Below, piece after piece: positions 27,357-36,786 of a stretch of DNA of 58,697 nucleotides; positions within the stretch are counted from its first letter, which is position 1; each line of letters begins with the position of its first letter. The position numbers and the translations under genes were made by a program. This DNA comes from Candidatus Kuenenia stuttgartensis. GTDB taxonomy: Bacteria; Planctomycetota; Planctomycetia; Isosphaerales; Isosphaeraceae. The stretch is from positions 1 to 58,697 of the forward strand of contig CAMBEP010000030.1 of the NCBI GenBank assembly GCA_945865635.1, given 5' to 3'. Under the pieces are notes generated by a model, which ran no database searches, was not told where the DNA came from, and was given only the letters and a program-made list of their open reading frames with translations.

Positions 27357-28067
27357 TTAGACCGCCAGGGCCTGCTTCAGCGTGAATCGGCCTTCGTAAA
27401 GTGCTTTGCCTATAATCGTGCCCCAAACCGGCATGGTCTTGAGCCGTATCAGGTCGTCCAGACACGACACCCCGCCCGACGCCACAACCGGAAGCTTCAC
27501 CTCGTGTGCCAGTCGCTCCGTCATGCTGAAATTCGGGCCAATCAGCATCCCATCGCACGCAATGTCGGTGTAAACAATCCCGGCAAGTGGCAGATCTTCA
27601 TACTTTCGGGCCAGCTCTACGGCATCCACCGTGCTCACTTCCAGCCAGCCATCGGTCGCCACCCAACCCTCCTTGGCGTCCAGTCCCAGCACCAATTTGC
27701 CGGGAAACGCCTCTGCCATCTCGGCAAACCAGTTTGGCTCGCGCACCGCTTTTGTTCCCACCACAAGCCGCTTCACTCCCAAGTCCGTCCAGTGCCTGAT
27801 CGTAGCCTCGTCGCGTACCCCTCCTCCAAGCTGAACCGGCAAGCCAATCTCGCGTAGAATCCGCTCCACAATCGGCGAATTCACCGACCGTCCACCGTCC
27901 TTGGCCCCGTCCAAATCCACCAGATGCAGCCACTCGGCACCATCCTCAGCCCATCGACGCGCAATCACGGTCGGGTCCGCTGCATAAGTCTTCTGACGGC
28001 TGAAATCGCCTTGCTCAAGCCGAACACAGGCTCCGTCTTTCATGTCGATCGCTGGAAGCAGTTTCAT
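27357..28067 (-). CDS. hisA: Phosphoribosylformimino-5-aminoimidazole carboxamide ribotide isomerase
   Basis: HisA performs the ProFAR to PRFAR isomerisation of histidine synthesis. The 236-residue TIM barrel has the first catalytic Asp at residue 8 (LLPAIDMKDG) and the second in VYTDIACDGML near residue 129. Phosphate-binding motifs are GGGVRDEATI and ASGGVSCLDDL. The ATG at 28067 is favoured over a TTG at 28088 on this register. It lies 119 bp after hisH. HisF is not in the window. Confidence 0.95.
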   Translation of the reverse strand: MKLLPAIDMKDGACVRLEQGDFSRQKTYAADPTVIARRWAEDGAEWLHLVDLDGAKDGGRSVNSPIVERILREIGLPVQLGGGVRDEATIRHWTDLGVKRLVVGTKAVREPNWFAEMAEAFPGKLVLGLDAKEGWVATDGWLEVSTVDAVELARKYEDLPLAGIVYTDIACDGMLIGPNFSMTERLAHEVKLPVVASGGVSCLDDLIRLKTMPVWGTIIGKALYEGRFTLKQALAV

Positions 28068-28186
28068 GGATTGGTTTCTCTCGGACAAGTTGGCAGGAAT
28101 TCAACAGGTTTTCCACCGGGCGAAAAGCGGTTCAGATAGGGAGAGTTGGTAGAGCCCTTTTTTTTTCAGCGGTCCCTTGGGACGCC

Positions 28187-28804
28187 TCAGGTCATCTTCA
28201 TGAAATTCTGATAGATCTTCAAACCAATGGCCTGGCTCTTTTCTGGGTGAAACTGGCAGGCCCGCAAATTGCCACGCCCCACAGCCGCCACAAACCGGCT
28301 TCCATGGTCGCTGGTGGCGATCACGTCGGCTTGATCTCCCGCAACAGCGTGATAACTGTGGACAAAATAAACACACGGTGATTCGCCAAGCCCGTCCATC
28401 AATGGGTCCTGCCGCTCAATTTTCAGATGATTCCAGCCCATGTGCGGTATCTTGAGTCCTTCCTGAGCCTCAAACCGAACCACATCGCCCTTTAAAAGCC
28501 CCAGACCTTCATGCTCGCCCGCTTCAAAACTGCGTTCAAACAAAAGTTGCAGCCCCAGGCAGACCCCCAGACACGGGCGGCCAGAACCGACCATCTCCAG
28601 AAATGCATCGGCCATTCCCGACTTCCTCAACTGGGCGATGGCATCGCGGAATGCCCCAACTCCTGGCAGAATGATATGGCTGTAACGCTTCAGATCCCTT
28701 GGATCAGAAACAATGTCGGCCTCTGCACCGACCGATTCCAAGGCCTTTTGGACACTCCTGAGATTGCCCATTTCATAGTCGATGATGCCAGCTCGAATTG
28801 TCAT
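28187..28804 (-). CDS. hisH: Imidazole glycerol phosphate synthase, glutaminase subunit
   Basis: HisH hydrolyses glutamine and channels ammonia to HisF. The 205-residue class I amidotransferase has the nucleophile Cys82 in GVCLGLQLLFE, the oxyanion PGVGAF segment (about 47-52), and His186 and Glu188 in FHPEKSQ. Length and motif order are standard. hisH precedes hisA in the same orientation, a common histidine-operon arrangement. Confidence 0.96.
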   Translation of the reverse strand: MTIRAGIIDYEMGNLRSVQKALESVGAEADIVSDPRDLKRYSHIILPGVGAFRDAIAQLRKSGMADAFLEMVGSGRPCLGVCLGLQLLFERSFEAGEHEGLGLLKGDVVRFEAQEGLKIPHMGWNHLKIERQDPLMDGLGESPCVYFVHSYHAVAGDQADVIATSDHGSRFVAAVGRGNLRACQFHPEKSQAIGLKIYQNFMKMT

Positions 28805-28873
28805 GTCAGGTCAGCAGATCTTTTTGGAGTCAGATTTCAAGGATGCAACCCTATCACTTTTTTACGACTTCTC

Positions 28874-29539
28874 TCAGTCGCGATTGCCTTGCTCGTGCAT
28901 CGTCTTCAGATCACGGTACCCCAAACGCCTCCAGCCTGTCGAGACATCGGCCATCCCGACTTCCTCAACTTCTTCATCCGCTGCCGGTAAGTCGTCCAGA
29001 AATCCCGGCGGCTGCAAGGCTTTACGCTTGGGCTTCTGGCCATTGTCGTTGGCCGGAAAATCGTTCTCCTTCGGCTCGCTCTCCGCAGAATCCCCAGACT
29101 CTTCCGGGTCTGCATACCTCGACCGCCGGGTGGCCGCTCTCTTGGGCTGAACCTGACCAAACGTCGTTCGCCCCGATCGACCTTGATCCGCCCGGGCCAC
29201 CATACGTGGGTTCTCTTCATCCAGTGGAAGATTCAAGCCATTGCTTTTCAATAAGTTACGCGATTCATCAAGCCTCGCCGCAAGTGTCCCGCTGTGCGAT
29301 TCCTCTCTCTGCAAGTCGGCAACCAGCATCCGATTCTGCTTCTCCTGCTTGGCCAGCTTCGCCTTCAGGGTTTCATTCTCAAACTGGACCTGACTGTAGC
29401 CCGCCTTGAGCGATCCATTGCGTAGAAGATTCGGACCCTGTCCCTGACAACCAGAAAAAATCATCGCCGACAAAATCGCCGTCATGGCGATCTGCCATCG
29501 ATTGCTGCTCAAAAATAAGATCTCTGGAATCGTCTTCAT
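28874..29539 (-). CDS. Hypothetical lipoprotein with coiled coil
   Basis: The 221-residue protein of unknown function has a signal peptide ending in a lipobox (MTAILSAMIFSGC). A Glu/Lys/Leu heptad-like segment follows (VQFENETLKAKLAKQEKQ, about 55-85), then a charged, low-complexity tail rich in Pro, Glu, Asp and Arg. This suggests a membrane-anchored structural protein in the periplasm, by architecture only. The start is uncertain: the ATG at 29539 places the signal peptide best, whereas one at 29593 would add 18 residues. It is 70 bp after the LapA-like gene on the same strand. Confidence 0.6.
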   Translation of the reverse strand: MKTIPEILFLSSNRWQIAMTAILSAMIFSGCQGQGPNLLRNGSLKAGYSQVQFENETLKAKLAKQEKQNRMLVADLQREESHSGTLAARLDESRNLLKSNGLNLPLDEENPRMVARADQGRSGRTTFGQVQPKRAATRRSRYADPEESGDSAESEPKENDFPANDNGQKPKRKALQPPGFLDDLPAADEEVEEVGMADVSTGWRRLGYRDLKTMHEQGNRD

Positions 29540-29609
29540 GGTCTGATTTCGGAACTCCCTGGCCGATCTCACCGCATCGCTTAGTATCGGCATAACCAGA
29601 CGAGTCGCT

Positions 29610-30002
29610 TTAATCCGACTTTTCGGAATATTCGATTTGGTCCCGCCGCATCACAATCTGAGGCTCCCAGCCTTTTGCCAGATGGGGCGTGTCGGCCCTC
29701 AGATTCGCAGCCGACTTGGGCTGCCTCCAGCGATGGTAAAGGGCTCGCATCCGTCGCCGGGCACCCATCACGGTTTGGAAAAGGATCGTCCAGCCCGAAC
29801 CCAACGCCATACTGACCAAAATCACAATCGATAAAGGCCCTGTCCAGGCCCCATAACCAAACGGCATCTGAACCGTGACCCTCGATCGGTTTGCGACCAG
29901 AAACCAGATCAGGACACCCAGCCCCAATGCCCCAAAAATCAACCACGAGGCAAGCCAGGATCGATATCTGAAGAGTAACGGTAATCTGGATAGCCTTCGC
30001 AT
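29610..30002 (-). CDS. Small LapA-like (DUF1049) membrane protein
   Basis: The 130-residue protein has two membrane helices (SWLASWLIFGALGLGVLIWFLV and WTGPLSIVILVSMALGSGWTI) and the ANRSRVTVQMPFG turn between them. This is the layout of LapA-domain proteins, which assist LPS assembly in proteobacteria. A basic cytoplasmic tail follows. AAGGA at the proper distance supports the ATG at 30002 over the GTG three bases upstream. It is 58 bp after the prepilin peptidase. Function here is inferred only from the fold. Confidence 0.65.
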   Translation of the reverse strand: MRRLSRLPLLFRYRSWLASWLIFGALGLGVLIWFLVANRSRVTVQMPFGYGAWTGPLSIVILVSMALGSGWTILFQTVMGARRRMRALYHRWRQPKSAANLRADTPHLAKGWEPQIVMRRDQIEYSEKSD

Positions 30003-30060
30003 CACGGTTCCTTCCGAAGCTTTTTTTAGAAAGCACCGCAGTGAATTCCATGTTCTCCCA

Positions 30061-30987
30061 TCACACCATCTCTTTTAATACCATGGAAAACGACTCAAAG
30101 AGATCAACGGCCCAATTTTTCCATAGCCATGGCCAGCTTAAAAGTATAAAAAGCGCCGCCATGCTCAAATAGGGCCCAAACGGCATTTCGTGATCTGCCA
30201 GACTATTTTGCCCACCTTGAAGCCGCCTCAAGATCAGACGAACCAACTTCCAGACCGCATGCGACAAGCCAAAAAACGGCGCAAGAAAAAAGGTCAAAAT
30301 CGCCGCCTTCCAGCCCAAAAATGCTCCAATCACTCCCATTAAAGTGGCATCGCCAAGCCCCATCGCCTCTCGCCGGAACAAGATTCGGCCCAGAACCCGA
30401 AAAAACACGATCAGGCCAAAACCGGCCAGAACACCGGCCAGACCGATCCAGAAACCCTCCAGATGCGAATCCGAACGCATCGGCAATGGGCGTGCAAAAG
30501 GCATCATCGCACCAAGCCCCAGACCCATCAGCATTCCCGGAACAGTCACACTGTCCGTAATGATCATCCAGTCATAGTCCATCATCGTCGCCACCACCAG
30601 GAACGACACCAGCATGACACCCATCAGCAGGCGGCCCCCATAGACCTGATCGATCGGGAATCGCAAGCCCAAGTCCGCAGAAATCGCCAGATGAACCGAC
30701 AAAAACAACAGGCCCATCACCAATTCCATCAAAACATAACGCGACGCGATCTGAAGACCACACTTGCGGCACTCTGCCCTCAGCAGCAGCCAGCCAAAAA
30801 TCGGCAGATTGTCCCGCCCTTTGAGAGCCGTCAGGCATTTTGGGCAGTGCGAAGCCGGCCAAATGACGCTTTTGCCCCACGGCAGCCGATACACGCAGAC
30901 GTTCGCAAAACTCCCCACAACCGCCCCAAGCCAGAACAGGCCGATACCAATCAGAAAATGAGAAGCACTGGTGAAATTCGGTGTCAT
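30061..30987 (-). CDS. pilD: Prepilin peptidase (A24 family, type IV leader peptidase)
   Basis: It cleaves and usually N-methylates type IV prepilins and type II secretion pseudopilins in the inner membrane. The 308-residue polytopic protein has GSFANVCVYRLP at the N-terminus and the zinc-type cysteines in HCPKCLTALK and ECRKCGLQIAS. The catalytic aspartates lie in MMDYDWMIITDSVTVPG and GLGDATLMGVIGAFLGWKAA. Its length slightly exceeds the typical 260-290. The symbol reflects the family, and no pilus gene lies nearby. Confidence 0.93.
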   Translation of the reverse strand: MTPNFTSASHFLIGIGLFWLGAVVGSFANVCVYRLPWGKSVIWPASHCPKCLTALKGRDNLPIFGWLLLRAECRKCGLQIASRYVLMELVMGLLFLSVHLAISADLGLRFPIDQVYGGRLLMGVMLVSFLVVATMMDYDWMIITDSVTVPGMLMGLGLGAMMPFARPLPMRSDSHLEGFWIGLAGVLAGFGLIVFFRVLGRILFRREAMGLGDATLMGVIGAFLGWKAAILTFFLAPFFGLSHAVWKLVRLILRRLQGGQNSLADHEMPFGPYLSMAALFILLSWPWLWKNWAVDLFESFSMVLKEMV

Positions 30988-31059
30988 GCCGCTTCAATCA
31001 TCGCAAGTGGAGAGAGTTTTCTTTTGGATAACAGTGCCTGCCTGAAGTGCGTTTCGGTC

Positions 31060-31665
31060 TCAGCCATCGATCCGGGCCATCAAATCCGAGTACCACAAAC
31101 TCTGGCGAAGCTGGCCTACAATCTGGTCGGCAATCTTCTCCGTAGATACTCCGGAACGGTCGTTATCAATGGTCATATCACTACACGCAGCATAATACGG
31201 ATTTCGCCACGCGATCATGGCACGAACCTCCTCAGAAAAATTCTGATCCGTCAGGGCAGGGCGCTGATCACCCGTCAACCGGTCGGAAAGAATCCGGTCA
31301 ATCGCCAGTTCCGGAGAAACCTTCAGCCAGATCACTGGACCCAAAAGCTTCAAAATTCGACGGTTTTCCTGACGCATGACCATGCCACCACCAGTCGCAA
31401 TCACTGAGGGTGCAATCTCATGCATCTGCTCCAGGGTTTCCTCAAGAATCGCTGTCTCCATGTCGCGAAAGTGTGCCTCGCCAGGCTTCTCAAAAATCTC
31501 CCGGATCGACTGACCCGACTTCTCCTGGATCGCAATGTCCGTATCCACGTAATCTAAGCCGAGAATCTTTGCTAAAATCTTCCCAACCGAGCTTTTGCCA
31601 GACCCCCTGTAACCGACCATGACAAGGTGCCTGGGACGCCTCGCCGGTGGAATCGCTTGTCTCAT
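31060..31665 (-). CDS. aroK: Shikimate kinase
   Basis: It phosphorylates shikimate at O3. The 201-residue P-loop kinase has GYRGSGKSSVGK (about 18-29), the substrate-binding DTDIAIQEKSGQSI with the paired Asp, and IATGGGMVMRQENRRIL with the GGG motif. The C-terminal lid includes LTGDQRPALTD. It lies 44 bp after the aroDE fusion on the same strand, so these genes together provide three shikimate-pathway activities. Confidence 0.95.
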   Translation of the reverse strand: MRQAIPPARRPRHLVMVGYRGSGKSSVGKILAKILGLDYVDTDIAIQEKSGQSIREIFEKPGEAHFRDMETAILEETLEQMHEIAPSVIATGGGMVMRQENRRILKLLGPVIWLKVSPELAIDRILSDRLTGDQRPALTDQNFSEEVRAMIAWRNPYYAACSDMTIDNDRSGVSTEKIADQIVGQLRQSLWYSDLMARIDG

Positions 31666-31709
31666 CCCTCCCAGCCTCTCTTGAAAAATCTAACCGGCCC
31701 ATACCAGTT

Positions 31710-33215
31710 TCAAACCGCTTTTTTTAGACTCGTCCGCAAACTCTCAGACATCGCACCAGAAGGCGCAACCAACCCACCTGTAAATAGTTCCGACTGAGCC
31801 ACTGCCTGCCGGACAAACATCCCTACCCCCGAAAGCGTGGTCGCGCCGGCTGTTCTGGCGTCACTCAAAAGTTTCGTCCACTCCGGAGTATAAATCGTAT
31901 CAAAAACCACTTGACCTGAGTGCATCGAATTGCCATCCAGCGGCGAATATTCCAAATTCGGCGACATACCCACCGATGTCGCATTCACAATGATCGCCGA
32001 TTCCCTGGCCACACCGTCTCGATCTGCCCACGCGACCACCCTGACACCCGACCCAACCTCATTGCACAAATCCAGGGCCCTTGAAAATGTCCTGTTCGTA
32101 ATCACCACTTCGGCACCTGCCCGGCTCAGCCCAAAGGCCAATGACCGAGCCACACCTCCCGCTCCAATCAGCAAAACCTGCTTGCCTGAAAGGGCCTGAG
32201 GCCCGCCCCCAACCGCTTCGGAAAGTGAGCCCAGAGCCGCGGCCAGATCGGTGTTGAACCCCTCAAGACGACCACCCTCAGCCACTCCAGCCAAAACCGT
32301 GTTGCAACTGCCCGTCAAAGCCACCAGCGAATCCACCTCGTCCAGCAATTCAATCACCGATTCCTTATGGGGGATCGTCACACTAAGTCCATAAAAGCCC
32401 CAGTCCCTCATGCGCCGAATAAAGCCGTCAAGGTCGCCCGCAGAAATGCGAATCGGCACATAAACCATGTCCAAATCATGGTGCCGAAATGCAAGGTTAT
32501 GCACCAAGGGGCTCTTGCTATGATGAACCGGGTCGCCAATCACACCAAAAAGCTTCGTCGAAGCACAGATCCGATTGTATCCGTAAATCCCCACCAAATC
32601 TGAGTGTGTGATCATCCCAGGCGCCGGTGAAGACGACGAATCAAATGCCGCATAGGTCCAGCTCTGACCAAATCTGGCATTCGCCACTCGCGTAAACTGT
32701 CCCCAATCGCCCATCGAAAGGCCCATCGTTGGCGATTTTGCATGCGATCTGGCCACACTCCCAAGCAGGTTCAGGGCATCGTTCAATGAATGACCCATCA
32801 CTGCAAGCTTGATCAAATCCGCATCGCCATCACGGCATCGTTCCGTGATCTCATCCAGGTTGCACGGAGTGGCCATCATGTCATGAAAACTGATAATCCG
32901 ACGACTGATACCCGTTCTGGGCAGGTGGTGGGCTATGTCCACCTCAATATCCACCCAATCTGCTCCATTTTCAGTCGCTTCGATGATCAATGCCCGACGC
33001 GACGACTCATCGCCCGACCACCGGCCCCCGTCAATCGTCCGCCGAACCGTCACCAGAACCGGTGTCGGCTTATCACTCAGAAGGCCTTTCCAGTCCACCG
33101 GTTCTGTCAAATAATCAAGCCTGATTTCCGCAAGCCCTGCACCCGCCCTGGCGGCCATTTCCCATGACCTGCGAAGCTCGTCATTCGTTTCTCGGGCAAT
33201 CGTTACGCAAATCAT
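31710..33215 (-). CDS. aroDE: Bifunctional 3-dehydroquinate dehydratase/shikimate dehydrogenase
   Basis: The 501-residue fusion catalyses two consecutive shikimate-pathway steps. Residues 1-215 are a class I dehydroquinase barrel (AEIRLDYL, ISFHDMMATP with the catalytic His, DADLIKLAVMG with the Schiff-base Lys). The rest is shikimate dehydrogenase: VIGDPVHHSKSPLVHNLAF, SVTIPHKESVI with its Lys, the NTDLAAALG Asp, the Rossmann LIGAGGVARSLAFGL and NRTFSRA. Such fusions are common in planctomycetes and plants. A TTG at 33242 is an alternative start without support. It lies 45 bp upstream of aroK. Confidence 0.95.
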   Translation of the reverse strand: MICVTIARETNDELRRSWEMAARAGAGLAEIRLDYLTEPVDWKGLLSDKPTPVLVTVRRTIDGGRWSGDESSRRALIIEATENGADWVDIEVDIAHHLPRTGISRRIISFHDMMATPCNLDEITERCRDGDADLIKLAVMGHSLNDALNLLGSVARSHAKSPTMGLSMGDWGQFTRVANARFGQSWTYAAFDSSSSPAPGMITHSDLVGIYGYNRICASTKLFGVIGDPVHHSKSPLVHNLAFRHHDLDMVYVPIRISAGDLDGFIRRMRDWGFYGLSVTIPHKESVIELLDEVDSLVALTGSCNTVLAGVAEGGRLEGFNTDLAAALGSLSEAVGGGPQALSGKQVLLIGAGGVARSLAFGLSRAGAEVVITNRTFSRALDLCNEVGSGVRVVAWADRDGVARESAIIVNATSVGMSPNLEYSPLDGNSMHSGQVVFDTIYTPEWTKLLSDARTAGATTLSGVGMFVRQAVAQSELFTGGLVAPSGAMSESLRTSLKKAV

Positions 33216-33260
33216 GAAATCACGTCTTCTCTTCGGAGCCAAGTCCCATCCCGATACGTC

Positions 33261-35330
33261 TCAAATTCGTCCAAACTGTTTCTCAAGCTCAGTTTTTGTA
33301 AAAACCAAGGCCGACGGACGCCCATGCGGGCAATGATGCGAATGCGCAAACTCCGTGCCCTTGGCCAGAAGGGCCTCGATCTCTGCCGGCTGAAGCTTGT
33401 CGCCTGCCTTCACGGCCGCCTTGCAGGCAATCGTCGCAAGTGTAAGATTTAAAAAAGCTTCCGGATCGGGCTTGGCCTGCGAGTGATGGAACCGATCAAT
33501 CAGGTTACGAGTCAATTCGCCCGCACTCAAGTGCTTGGCCATCAATGGGATCGTCAATATGGCCAATGTCGGTGCCCCAAAATCCTGAACCTCAAAACCA
33601 AGCCTCTCAAGCGTTTCGGCATGCTCAAGTGCCAGTGCATGGTCGGCCGGGTCAAGCTCAAGCATCTCCGGAATCAAAAGTCGCTGCGTCTCAATCCCAT
33701 CCTGTTGCAATTTGGCCCTAAGCTCTTCATAAAGTATCCGCTCATGAAGCGCGTGCTGGTCCACCAGCGAAACCCCATCATCCGTCTCCACAACCAGATA
33801 GCTGTCATGAATCTGGAACGCTTTGCGGTGCATGGCAATGGCAGGCAAACTCACAGACGCCTGCTCCGTGACAACCAAATCCATCTGCCCCTCGGTCCGG
33901 GCTTCCCTCGCGGGCTCTGAATCGTTCAAATCGGCCTGAAACGGCTGATGACTCGTTTCAGACATGCTCCATGAGGACTTCGTCGGCTGAACCTCCTGGC
34001 CCACATTCCTCTGAAAACTTGAAGAGCCCGGCGAGCCAGATTGAAATAACGACGGTGCTAAATCGCTATTGCCCGATGATTTGGGCGGCCCAAGACTCGG
34101 AATTCCTCGATTCTGAACATTCGATTGCGGATTGGTAAACCATTCCGTAAGCATCTGCCGACTGGGCGACTCGACCGAAAGCGTATACGGAACCCCAGAT
34201 GGCGGTGCCGGCCTCGACGAAACATGAGGCGCCCCTGTCTCATTTTTGGATTCACCACCCGCTTGCTTAACCTGCGGCACAACCGTGGATTCCATCTCCA
34301 GACCCTTGCCAAGACCATGGGCCGACAGCTTTTCGTGAAGGTCGGTCGCCAGAAACTTTTGCCGAATTGCGGAAAGTAAAAGTGCGTAAAGCTTCTGGCT
34401 ATCACGAAATCGGACTTCCACTTTGGCTGGGTGCACATTCACGTCAACATCTTCCGGTGGAATGTCAAACGATAAAAACGAAATCGGCTGACGACCCACC
34501 ATCAAAAGCCCCCGATATGCTTCCGTCAAGGCATGCGAGAGCGTCCTGTCTCGTACATAACGTCCACCTACATAAAAGTTTTGAGAGCGCGACGAACCCC
34601 GGGAATGGCTCGGCTGGGCAACATATCCCCAAACATGGTATCCGTCCGCCTTGCAATCAATCCAAACCAGATCTTCAATCAGTTCGCGACCAAAAAATAT
34701 CCCAATCCGCTCTTTCAAACTCGCCTGTCCAGGAACATCATAAACCAGCTTGCCTCCCGACCGGTAAGTCATGTGTATCCCCGGCCTGGCAAGGGCCACT
34801 CGCTGAAACGCCTCGGCCACATGGCCAGCTTCCGTGGTATCACTCTTAAGGAATCGCCGTCGCACCGGCGTGTTGAAAAACAGGTCCCTGACTTCAAAAA
34901 CCGTCCCGGGCGAGCCCGCCGCCGCCTTGATCTCGCCAAAATGCCCGCCTTCAATCTCCACAGAGCTTGACTTGTCGCTATCCAACTTACGCGTGGTGCA
35001 GCGCGTTCGCGATATCTCTGCTATCGCGGCCAATGCCTCACCCCGGAAACCTAATGTGGTGATGTGCTCCAAATCCTCTGCTGTTAATAACTTACTCGTT
35101 GCATGGGCCTGAAACGCCAGCATCAGGTCGTCCGAATCCATGCCACAACCATCGTCCGCTACACGAATCAAATCCTTGCCGCCTCGTTCCACTGACAAGT
35201 CAATTCGGGTCGCTCCCGAATCGACCGCATTTTCCAAAAGCTCTTTCACCACGCTCGACGGACGCTCCACCACCTCGCCAGCAGCGATCTGGTTCACCAC
35301 AGAAGCCGGTAATTTGTGTATCTTTCCCAT
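33261..35330 (-). CDS. mutL: DNA mismatch repair protein MutL
   Basis: The 689-residue protein has the GHKL ATPase motifs ELLENAVDSGATRIDL, VADDGCGMD and GFRGEALAAI. The transducer domain includes the KVEVRF segment, and a Ser/Pro/Gln-rich linker spans about 350-490. The C-terminal dimerisation domain contains DQHALHERILYE (DQHA at 524-527). This fits the DQHA(X)2E(X)4E nicking-endonuclease motif, and CPHGRPSAL follows near the end. So this is probably the endonuclease-type MutL found in bacteria lacking MutH. It lies 45 bp from aroDE and 73 bp from the NtrC-like regulator. Confidence 0.96.
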   Translation of the reverse strand: MGKIHKLPASVVNQIAAGEVVERPSSVVKELLENAVDSGATRIDLSVERGGKDLIRVADDGCGMDSDDLMLAFQAHATSKLLTAEDLEHITTLGFRGEALAAIAEISRTRCTTRKLDSDKSSSVEIEGGHFGEIKAAAGSPGTVFEVRDLFFNTPVRRRFLKSDTTEAGHVAEAFQRVALARPGIHMTYRSGGKLVYDVPGQASLKERIGIFFGRELIEDLVWIDCKADGYHVWGYVAQPSHSRGSSRSQNFYVGGRYVRDRTLSHALTEAYRGLLMVGRQPISFLSFDIPPEDVDVNVHPAKVEVRFRDSQKLYALLLSAIRQKFLATDLHEKLSAHGLGKGLEMESTVVPQVKQAGGESKNETGAPHVSSRPAPPSGVPYTLSVESPSRQMLTEWFTNPQSNVQNRGIPSLGPPKSSGNSDLAPSLFQSGSPGSSSFQRNVGQEVQPTKSSWSMSETSHQPFQADLNDSEPAREARTEGQMDLVVTEQASVSLPAIAMHRKAFQIHDSYLVVETDDGVSLVDQHALHERILYEELRAKLQQDGIETQRLLIPEMLELDPADHALALEHAETLERLGFEVQDFGAPTLAILTIPLMAKHLSAGELTRNLIDRFHHSQAKPDPEAFLNLTLATIACKAAVKAGDKLQPAEIEALLAKGTEFAHSHHCPHGRPSALVFTKTELEKQFGRI

Positions 35331-35403
35331 TTTTTTTGATCAGGGCCCAAGTCCACACATTTCCAAGGTCTTGCAACAGCCAATTCCGCACAAATACCTT
35401 GGC

Positions 35404-36768
35404 TCATCCCAAGTTGAACTCTTTGATCTTACGATAAAGCGTGCGCTCACCGATACCCAGTGTCTTCGCCGCCTCCTCCCGATTCCCACCGCTCGCTCGA
35501 AGCGTCTCGGTGATAAAATGTCGCTCAATATCCAGCATCGACTTGCCAACCAGCCCATCCCGCGAGATATCATCCGCCAACGGGCCAATCGATCCCGCCA
35601 GCTCATCTGGCAAATCGTCCACATCAAGCATCCCGTCCATGTCCACCACCACCATACTCTCAATCACATTGCGCAGCTCTCGCACATTCCCAGGCCAACC
35701 AAAATTCGTCAGAACTCGCCTCACAGTCGGTGAATAGCCGCGAATCGTCTTTTCGTGGCTCGTGGTGAAAAATTTCAAAAAATGATCCACAAGCAAAGGA
35801 ATGTCTTCCTTACGCTCACGAAGTGCAGGCAATTTGATCGTAACCACCTTTAATCGATGATAAAGGTCATGCCTGAAGCAGTTTGAAGCAATTGCTTCGG
35901 ATAAGTCCCGATTCGTTGCAGAAATCAGACGAACATTCACCTTCATCGGCTCATTGGAACCAACCCTGACGATCTCGCCCGACTCAAGTACACGCAGCAA
36001 CTTGACTTGCGTTGGCAGAGGAATGTCGCCCACTTCATCCAGAAACAAGGTGCCGCCATTGGCGTGCTCAAACCACCCCTTACGCTCACGCTCAGCTCCC
36101 GTAAACGCGCCGCGAATGTGTCCGAAAAGCTCGCTCTCAAGGATGTTCTCGCTCAAAGCCGCGCAGTTGAGAGCCACAAACGGCTTGTTCTTGCGAGGAC
36201 TGTTAATGTGCAGAGCTTTTGCAACAAGTTCCTTACCTGTACCACTTTCGCCTAAAATCAAGGCCGACGCTGATGTCGGCGCAAGCTGCCTCATTTTGGT
36301 GATCACCGCATGCATGGCCTTGGAATTACCAATCACACCTTCAAAACCAAACTTTTCGTTAAGCTGTCGCTGAAGATCAAGATTCGACCGGGCCAGCCTG
36401 TGAGACTGCGATGCTTTGTCTACAACAGCTCTAAGCTCATTGATGTCCAAAGGTTTGGTTAAATAAGTGGCCGCACCCGCCTGCATCGCTGTGACCGCCG
36501 TTTTGATACTCCCGTGCCCTGTTAAAATCACAACCTCCGCATCAGGCAGCTCCCGACGCGATCGTGCCAAAATCTCAAGACCGCCCACTCCATCCATCAT
36601 CAAGTCTGTCACAACCACGTCGAAGTGCTGGCTCTCCATAAGCTTAAGCCCTTCCATCCCACCACTGGCCACGGTGCAGTCGTAGCCCACCCGGCCAAGG
36701 CTTTCTGCGACAGCCTCAGCATGGGCTTCATCGTCGTCAACTACCAATACGCGAATGGGTTCGTCCAT
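35404..36768 (-). CDS. Sigma54-dependent response regulator (NtrC family)
   Basis: The 454-residue activator has a receiver domain (Asp11-13, phospho-acceptor Asp55 in VVTDLMMDG), an AAA+ domain and a Fis-type helix-turn-helix at the end ([14 protein letters not shown]). The AAA+ domain carries [15 protein letters not shown], the sigma54-contacting GAFTGA and [11 protein letters not shown]. It would activate transcription by sigma54 RNA polymerase after phosphorylation by the kinase encoded 18 bp upstream. Regulated genes are unknown. The ATG at 36768 is two codons inside an in-frame TTG. Confidence 0.95.
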   Translation of the reverse strand: MDEPIRVLVVDDDEAHAEAVAESLGRVGYDCTVASGGMEGLKLMESQHFDVVVTDLMMDGVGGLEILARSRRELPDAEVVILTGHGSIKTAVTAMQAGAATYLTKPLDINELRAVVDKASQSHRLARSNLDLQRQLNEKFGFEGVIGNSKAMHAVITKMRQLAPTSASALILGESGTGKELVAKALHINSPRKNKPFVALNCAALSENILESELFGHIRGAFTGAERERKGWFEHANGGTLFLDEVGDIPLPTQVKLLRVLESGEIVRVGSNEPMKVNVRLISATNRDLSEAIASNCFRHDLYHRLKVVTIKLPALRERKEDIPLLVDHFLKFFTTSHEKTIRGYSPTVRRVLTNFGWPGNVRELRNVIESMVVVDMDGMLDVDDLPDELAGSIGPLADDISRDGLVGKSMLDIERHFITETLRASGGNREEAAKTLGIGERTLYRKIKEFNLG

Positions 36769-36786
36769 CGTCAATGGTCCGGATGA